From NCBI GenBank assembly GCA_001414485.1, contig LLEY01000078.1:186001-250000 (forward strand): a stretch of 64,000 nucleotides of DNA, read 5' to 3'. Below, piece by piece: positions 56,859-64,000 of this stretch. The stretch's first letter is position 1; every line of letters begins with the position of its first letter. Below the pieces are notes generated by a model. That model had not been told where the DNA came from, searched no databases, and saw nothing but the letters and a program-made list of their open reading frames with translations. The position numbers were made by a program, and so were the translations under genes. Origin of the DNA: Calycina herbarum. Its lineage: Eukaryota; Ascomycota; Leotiomycetes; Helotiales; Pezizellaceae.

Positions 56859-59304
56859 TGAAGTTTGACAACCTGGAAAGTTCAGGTGGGCCTCGGATTT
56901 TAAGCCACAAACTCTACGTCACGTGCCAGGTCAAGAAACCCAATACATAAAAGTGCGTAGTTTTGTTTAATTGATGGCAGACATTGAAATAGAAGATCTA
57001 GCATTCTCTCCTTGAACCTTCCGTGTTCCTAGATCATAAGTTCGTGCTTCATAAAAGTTTTACACCTCTACAACTCATGTGTACTCTGGTGGGACCACCA
57101 GGACTCCTCCAGAATATGGTTGTGTTTTAAGAATTGAGTCAATGATCAGCCCATTTTTCTTCCAGAAAAAGAAAAAATCCATTGCTTCATGGCTTCCTCC
57201 CAGTCTGGAGCTGAGTACGGCCCAGACATCAAAGTCGTTGAGGTGAAAACAGTCATATGTACGCGAATGAGAGTCAAAACGTGTGAATTCAATCGCAAGA
57301 ACTTCTGGTTTCTTTACTTTGTGCAGTTAGTACCTCGCAAGCTTAAAATCTAGATTTTAACACGCATGTATTAAAGATATATTCAAAGAACTTCTAGTCT
57401 TCAAATTGGTGTCGATTCTAAATTCTCTGCCATCTTTCTCACATGAGAAGCAGATACTTGGATAGTTTGTCATTGTTTATCGTCAATTTTCTTGATATCT
57501 AGAATCATGTACAAGATAGATTTAATAAACAAATTAAACCTATAAAATATATTACTGTAATTATTATACTTATCCTATCCTAGGTTGTTCTATAATTTCT
57601 AGACAATTCTCTTCCTCAATTACAAAACATACAGTACATCAACATGTCCAGCTTACAGTGAAGTCAGACAAACGCTGTCATTTTTACCAATCTCTATTTG
57701 GTTATAAGCATTCTCAATTTCGGACATTCTAGAACTCAAAATTGAGTTTTTGAAAAAAGAAATGGTGGGTGACTTCACCTTACAGTGGCTGCTCATTTGT
57801 TACGTACCAGGAGAAAACTCTGGGTGAATTTTGGCAGTAGAATTGTTGTTTAAAGACACCCCCCATTCTCGCTTAATAGCCTTTTTTTCTTCTCGCAGAC
57901 CAAGTATTTGAAAGCCTTGCTGAGATACCGGATGGAAGAAATATAATCTTTAGGGACACTGTACTCGTTTAATTTAATGCATTGTGATGGTAGTTGTGAT
58001 GTCAAACCTCTTTAGCACTCAAAAATATAAAACTATTATGAACATAGAATTGGATGACACAGTTCTGTCTCTAGGAAGTACTCAGCTGTATAGCTCAGCT
58101 TAGTTCTAGTCAATAGCTACTTTAAATAGTGTACTTGAAGCTCTAGGATAGTGAGCTGCCGTGATTGGAAGAGGCATAGGATAAACATATTTCAACCTCA
58201 AACCTTCGATTGCCCAGACATTATACGTTGGACTAACTTAATTATAAGTGCATTATTGAATTTTACTAAGAATAAACCTAGGTAGCCTCTTGCAGTATGG
58301 TCGTGGGTTATCACTCGTTGGTGAATAATTGACAGATATATCTCAGCTAGTTTAGTTAATCGAGGCAACCACATGGAAAAAAATGAAATTACACCGATAA
58401 TACATTCCTGTCTATTATTAAAGTAGTGCTATCTTTGAAAATCCACTTTCACAGATTTCATTATCTCAAATAATACAAAGTTTAAAAGTTTGAAAATAAT
58501 TCGAGCCACTTCCCCCTCCCTTGCGCGTTTCACACCACGCACAAAGTAACACCGAAACCATGAGATAAGCTCTCCACATCCGGGGAGGACTGTTGTTATA
58601 ATTAAAACTATAGTTGTATGAGGGTATGCTGGTTCAGATAATAGAACAGATAGGTTGTCGAGAACTGGAAAGAAATTGATTTTAACCGCCTCTTTTTGCT
58701 ACAGCTCCATGTTTCTACTAGTTGCGAGGAACGTTTGGAGATTGAAAGAGAGACAAGACCGAGGGTAGAGATATTGAATGCATGCAGAGACCTCGGGTGT
58801 TTCCTTCGACAAAGAATTGACTCACATATATCGTGGGAACTTCAAAGCGGGCGGGAAATTGGGGATTCCAAAACATCAAGGTAGCGACCGCATATTTTTC
58901 CGGTTGCTGCTATCTCTCTTGAACAGATACTTACTACGCGTATCCATCACGATATCATCGTTGAAACCAAATACCGCCTAAATTCTCTTCCTTCTTGACT
59001 TGAGAAAGTTGGGGAGGGAAGTACTTGTGATTAGCACTTTTGGCTACTTAGCCTACCCGGTTTGGTCAACTTTACTAGTGCCTATGTCTTACAGAACCAG
59101 GGTTCCTTTAAGTAGAATTTCCTCCAAACAAAGTACTGTCCCCAGGAATTTACTATCTCTTTCAACACACCCCTTTCCTTACACCACACCTTCCATTTTC
59201 CAAAACTCACCCCCCATAAAGCAGTCCGTCGCCGCTCTATCACTCCGAAGCGGATCCAAAAAAGAAGCACAACATAATCCTCACCCACGGGGTAAGATCG
59301 CCTC

Positions 59305-59580
59305 CAAGAGACTTGGATTCGTATCAATTCCACTTCCAAGCCGTTAGAAACCCACGTACTCTAGTGTTCCAACTTGGGGATTTGCGGAGATGGACCCTTC
59401 CTAAGTGTTCTGAAGTGGAACTGATACCTCACCAAGAGACTTGGACAACGCGGTACCCCGTGGGCAGTGTGGGTAACAAACTTCGCTAAGGAGAACGACT
59501 GGCTTACGTCTATCATGTGGAAGTGATACTCAACCAAGAGACTTGGAGACGGCAGTGCGGTATGGTACCCCACGGGCAAT
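59305..59580. repeat. Recurring CCAAGAGACTTGG units, one inverted
   Basis: CCAAGAGACTTGG occurs near 59303, 59431 and 59532. The second and third are preceded by a GTGGAA(C/G)TGATAC(C/T) phrase and followed by GCGGTACCCC- or GGTACCCCAC-like words. The first is followed instead by the reverse complement of the phrase, so one unit is inverted. Confidence 0.5.
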
Positions 59581-62500
59581 TTGTGGACCTACCATCGGCA
59601 TGATTTGTATTCCGCGAAGAAAGGTGGCGGAGTATGTATGGGGAGAGACGGGTTGATACCATAACCGAGACTTTGCGGAAACCATCATGCTGTGAGGAAT
59701 TAATGCGATTTTGGGATTAAATTTTTTTCACTACACTACCGGAGAGACGAGCAAGCAAGCTGCTGTCATGTTGCTTCTGGAGTTTGCCCAAGAATGTTCG
59801 GTTTTCAGGTGCCAAATGTTTCTCTCCATTCCCCATTCCCCATTCCCCATATTCGGTGGGCAATACCCAAGAAAATGCTTCTCGCTACTTGGAAGTCTTA
59901 GTGATACCACACCAAGAGCGTGGAGGTATGAAGCAGTGGAGATAACCCCGTGAAATCGAAGATTTCAAAGACTCACTCAGGCGATAGGCCTAGGAGGGAG
60001 AAAGATATGGAGCATGGAGGCTCAGTATTGTTTTACTCAAGCTGCGTTTTGATATACCAAGGGATCGGCCGTAAAATAAAGCGGGTAAACAGGGGGCTAC
60101 CGGACTATTCATCCGCAGATGCTACCATAATTCCTGCGGCATCGAGCAAATACCCACAGTTCAGTGGTTTTAGCATTCTGAAGACACTCGAATGTTGCGA
60201 CCGATGGGCGTGAACTAGTGTCTTGGAGTCTTGGGACGTTTTGATACCATGACATCTGCCTAAGACGGGACCAAAACAAGACTTTATGATCGGCAAAGCA
60301 TGGGAAAGAATAAGCGCACAGGATGGTGAAAGGCTGAAATCTGGATAGGGGAAGTGGATTGCTTCAAAAAATAAAAAATCTAGCTTCAGGTTGATACTGA
60401 AACAGCGATTCATCCACCCAAGAAGGTGTTCTGACGTACCCAAGAAAAATCGGAGGAAAGCGGGAGGATGACCGGGCGTAACCGGAAGCTTCCCAAGAAC
60501 ACCCAAGAAGCTCTGTTGGCCCTGAGCCAAGGCTTCGTTTCAAAAAATACCCGCAATTTTTTCACCTCATCGAATTGATTGAGCCTCCCAAAAGCTGGCT
60601 GAGCCGCCCAAGGGGTATTGAAACAAAGCATATGAGGCTCAAGAAACAGGTGCCAAATTGTCTTACGCAAAGGACACAAATCGTAGAACGTAAAAGGAAG
60701 AGAAATGGTACTTGATCGCTTGGATATGGTAGAGAATCAAATATGAATTTTTCCCGAAAATAGAAGAAATATTGAACAGGCCTGTTCATGGAAGGATACA
60801 TGTCAATAGTGTCCGAACAATTAATCGACGACGAGGGAAGGTATCATGGCATTAAAAAATGCATAGCTGCCAACGACAGTGCGTTGTGCCATTGATAAGA
60901 AGTACGCAGCGGAAAGATTCAAACAGTGTCGTTCAGACGATGTCTGCGGGATGGACCTTCTTGCCGCACAGAAGATGTTTGTGAAATTCTTGTCCCAAAG
61001 ACAAATTTGATAGAGAGCTGCCACTGTCTATGTAGATTAGCCAAGATTTTGCCACAGCTTGAGTGTTGGAGAATCTTCTTGTGAAATTGTGGTTTCTGTT
61101 GGGATTTTCAGCGCACAAAAGAAATCAAGAGCTCCCCACGGGGATATAGAAGATTGGATTGGTTGAATTGAGGGGAAAGAGATGGGGTATGGAGGAGGGT
61201 ATGGAGTATGTATGAATTGCAAATCCACTTTCAAGTTTCCCGCGCGAAAGGCGTCTGATTTAAATCAATATAGCCTGACAAATATGATTTTCTCAACAAG
61301 ATGAGAATACAACCCCCCTTCTGACCATCTCAAACTTCTTTCGCCAGTAATCCGGCGCACCATAACCATTCATGATTCAACAAGCCTATCCTAACTCAGC
61401 ACGTATCCATGACACGTTGGAAACGCCCAGTACCCAAGGAAAACAAAAAAAGTCTGCCACCCTTGGGTTGCTGAGCAAGGATTTGTGATATTTTTGGCAG
61501 GAACCAGCTGGATAACAAGTGCGGTTTACCAAGAACGTATCAAGGCGTCTCAAAAGGAAAATGTGAGTTCGAAGATTGCCATGGGCGCCTGCCAACACAC
61601 TGTAAGAAAGTGGAGTAGTCTCTTGGGTGCAGGATATGGAAACAATGCCAATAAGGCCTAGCAGCACAACAGAATCAATTCCATCGCTGATGCGTGAGAC
61701 AACTTTGTCTCTTAAGATTTGTATGCAATAATAAGGCAGTCGGAGTCAGAACCATGAAAACCGAGAACAGTGTCTAAACGCACCAATACCAGCCGTCGAT
61801 AGAACGTCCGCTGGTCCTCGGTTTGCTACCGAAAACTACCGGAATAGTACCATGCACGTGACAATATCTCCTTATCAAGATAACCTGCTCACCCATGACC
61901 TGAAGCTCATCACGTTTCCGTTTTCATGTCTCAGCAAACCTCAAAGCGTGGTCGGCATAGCCTCGGCTCGAGTGGGGGCCCAAAACTTGCCCCCCTTTTC
62001 TGATAAGATGAAAAAAAATATTGTTCTCCGCAAAATCACCGCCACACCTCCGCGGTATTATAGTATTATACGGGGCCCCTGGTTTTGTTGTCCTTTCGCG
62101 GAGCACTGGCCCATGATAGGAGAACTTATGCTCCTCTTTTGTGAAGGGTAGACGTAGTGAAGAGGAGCTTCTGAATGCCGACTCACCGAAGCGCCGTTCC
62201 TGGTGCACGATTCTTTGGCAAGCGCAATTGCCCCTGACCTTACCGCCTTTAGCTGATGATCGGATCTGCTCAAGCAGGGCAGGCTCCTCCGCTTGGGCTC
62301 AATGCCCAGAGATAAGGCTGTTGGCGGCTGACTGGCCAGCGGGGTGACACGCTGTCTTGATGCCAACGCCCTGTCCCTTTCCTCAACTCCACAGATCTAC
62401 CCTCCTTTTTCTGATGTCTTCGATCAAGATGTGGAGAGATGTAGGTGTCGCAGGATTTGTGTTCTTGATATCCTCGTATCAGTTCTTGGAGAGAACGAGA

Positions 62501-63581
62501 AACGCAAAGCCCAGAAGCAGATGAAAGCGCAGGTACAAGCAGGGTTGCGGCGGCTACTCCAGTAGGGGTTTAGGCGGATCCGGGGGAGAAGAGCGACAAG
62601 AGTTTATTGGGGGGAATTTGATGGAGAAATTCTGGAAGTCTTGGCCTCCTGGCGGAAGTCTTGGGGGTTTGAGTTAGGTCGGCCGGGAGGAAGTGGTTCC
62701 CATTTTGGTTCTCTATCGAACGTTATCTGTACGGTAACATTGCCTTCGGCCTAAGTCGTTTTGAGGCCATTTTGAAATTTGATAGGCAGCTGAAGGGGAA
62801 CCGAGGATTTGACGGTTAGCCACGGAAATGAAGGATTCTGCTTTGCCTCGGTGCATCTTGAAGGATCTGGTGTACAGTGTCATCTCTGTGGAATTGTGAA
62901 TTCATAAGACGATGGCATGTTGTTGAATGTAGAAAACTTGACCTGAACCTTACCCGATGGTGAGGGGAAAATGCTGGAGAATGTGGAGAGTACTCCCCCC
63001 CCCTTAACTGCCCGTAGACCGCACAGACATTTCACAGCCAAACTACCCTTGCACATGACAGACAGTGAAAGGGGGGGAGTAGGGAAGTGGGAAAAGTATA
63101 AATCTGGGGTGATGTCATGGAATGAGCTCTGGAAGCTCAAAATTACAGAGTAATCAGGAACTGTTTGCGGTTCTTCGGCCTGGACTCGAGGTTATCATGG
63201 TGGGGATTGTCCGTGATACTTGTTAAAAGTGCTCGCGGCTTGACTCCTCTCGAATTCCGCCCGCCATACTTTCCCAATCGGTAAAGCTGGAATCCCCACG
63301 TGCGTCGGAATGCCCGAAAGAGAATTGTTTGTGGAGAATCTGAAAGGGGTTAAAATTGCGATAAAGCTGGGGATGGACAATCACATGTTATTGTCGGAAT
63401 ACACCCACCCACTCCTTGATATCCTCCCGGAACTGAGTCGAGAGAAATAATCTACGGAGTACAGGAACGGTACGTTAGTAGTAGGCGGTCAAAGTTAATT
63501 CGTTATGTGCCGTAGAAGTTCATCCCAAAGTAGAAAGAGCATGTAGGAAGGTTAGCCGAGGGACAGCAAGGAGAGCGGACA

Positions 63582-63599
63582 TGTGTGTGTGTGTGTGTT
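63582..63599. repeat. GT dinucleotide microsatellite
   Basis: About eight to nine uninterrupted GT units in a non-coding stretch. Confidence 0.85.
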
Positions 63600-64000
63600 T
63601 CATCACGTGTGGACTGATCTCGGGAATGGCTTCAAGTTTGCTTCTTTCAATTCAGAGCGTTTCAAGCACACCAGACAACCCCCTTAATTCAAGACTCGCA
63701 TAGGGCAGCATACACCTTCATTTCGTCACATTGAAACTCATTTAATCCACGTGTGTTGAGTATACCCGCGATAACGAACTGCACCGATCTGCGGTGCCTA
63801 AACAGGCTCAATTGCTTTTCTTTCTGTGGTGCAGCCAAAAAGCATTGAAGGCGTCATCATGCCCCCCACGCCTTTAAGCCCGTCTCACTCGGGCCATTCT
63901 TTTTTCCTGATCAAAAAGTTGCTAGTTGGTCAATTGGAAGACTCGAGCCAATGGCACCCAATTACCTCCCTCACACAATACGGACTATGTCCTACGAGTA

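Larger units (their letters stand above)
56859..64000. other. AT-rich, repeat-derived region without recognisable genes
   Basis: Seven kilobases with no frame I can assign. 57000-58700 is very AT-rich, as if RIP-mutated. 58900-60300 carries recurring phrases such as CCAAGAGACTTGG with GTGGAA(C/T)TGATAC in both orientations, and three ATTCCCC units near 59828. 61850-62580 is more GC-rich, with a 73-codon frame (62344-62565) that ends in a basic helix but has no known family. A GT dinucleotide run lies at 63582-63599. Confidence 0.5.

Noticed and set aside
62344..62565. 73-codon frame with a basic helical end
   Set aside because: It sits in repeat-derived DNA with no relatives I know; it could be a transposon remnant.

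Overview
The window looks like nuclear DNA of a filamentous ascomycete (Pezizomycotina). Genes carry several short introns (mostly 45-75 nt) with GT/AG ends and CTAAC/CTGAC-type branch sites. Intergenic spaces are long. One DNA transposon carries the C-to-T nonsense pattern left by repeat-induced point mutation (RIP). Gene content (an alpha-pheromone receptor of the Ste2 type, mitochondrial fission dynamin, ESCRT-I Vps23, Crm1) fits this; placement in Leotiomycetes is only a guess. All exon coordinates were worked out by hand from reading frames and splice signals; no search was run.

Layout. 0-4 kb: DNM1 (+) and a convergent ankyrin-repeat gene (-). 4.2-9.7 kb: a mobile-element pocket with a complete but RIP-damaged Fot1/pogo-type element (4675-6536, 59-bp perfect terminal inverted repeats, TA duplication), two related small palindromic elements, and a secreted Gly/Ser/Thr-rich protein gene that starts about 100 bp from the transposon end. 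10.2-14.6 kb: VPS23 (+) and a large basic, disordered protein (-). 16-17.3 kb: STE2-type receptor (-). 18.4-19.7 kb: PAP2-family lipid phosphatase (-). 20.9-24.9 kb: alanine-glyoxylate aminotransferase, a small GPI-anchored protein, and an unrecognised gene. 26-29.7 kb: CRM1/XPO1 in ten exons. 31.2-32.9 kb: an OB-fold protein with a cysteine knuckle (-). 33-36.6 kb: no gene seen.

36.6-44.6 kb holds the most coherent functional block: L-rhamnose 1-dehydrogenase (LRA1 type) and L-rhamnonate dehydratase (LRA3 type), both on the minus strand, with a divergent Zn2Cys6 regulator beside them. This looks like a partial fungal L-rhamnose catabolic cluster (non-phosphorylated pathway) with a candidate regulator; the lactonase and aldolase steps are not in the window.

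44.6-64 kb is gene-poor. It has a small cysteine/histidine-rich protein (48.1 kb), a small tail-anchored protein (52.2 kb), a mitochondrial PPR protein (54.9-56.9 kb), and then 7 kb of AT-rich, repeat-derived sequence with no convincing gene. No canonical tRNA, rRNA or CRISPR was found; one tRNA-like A-box with a hairpin and T-run lies at 15.27-15.56 kb.
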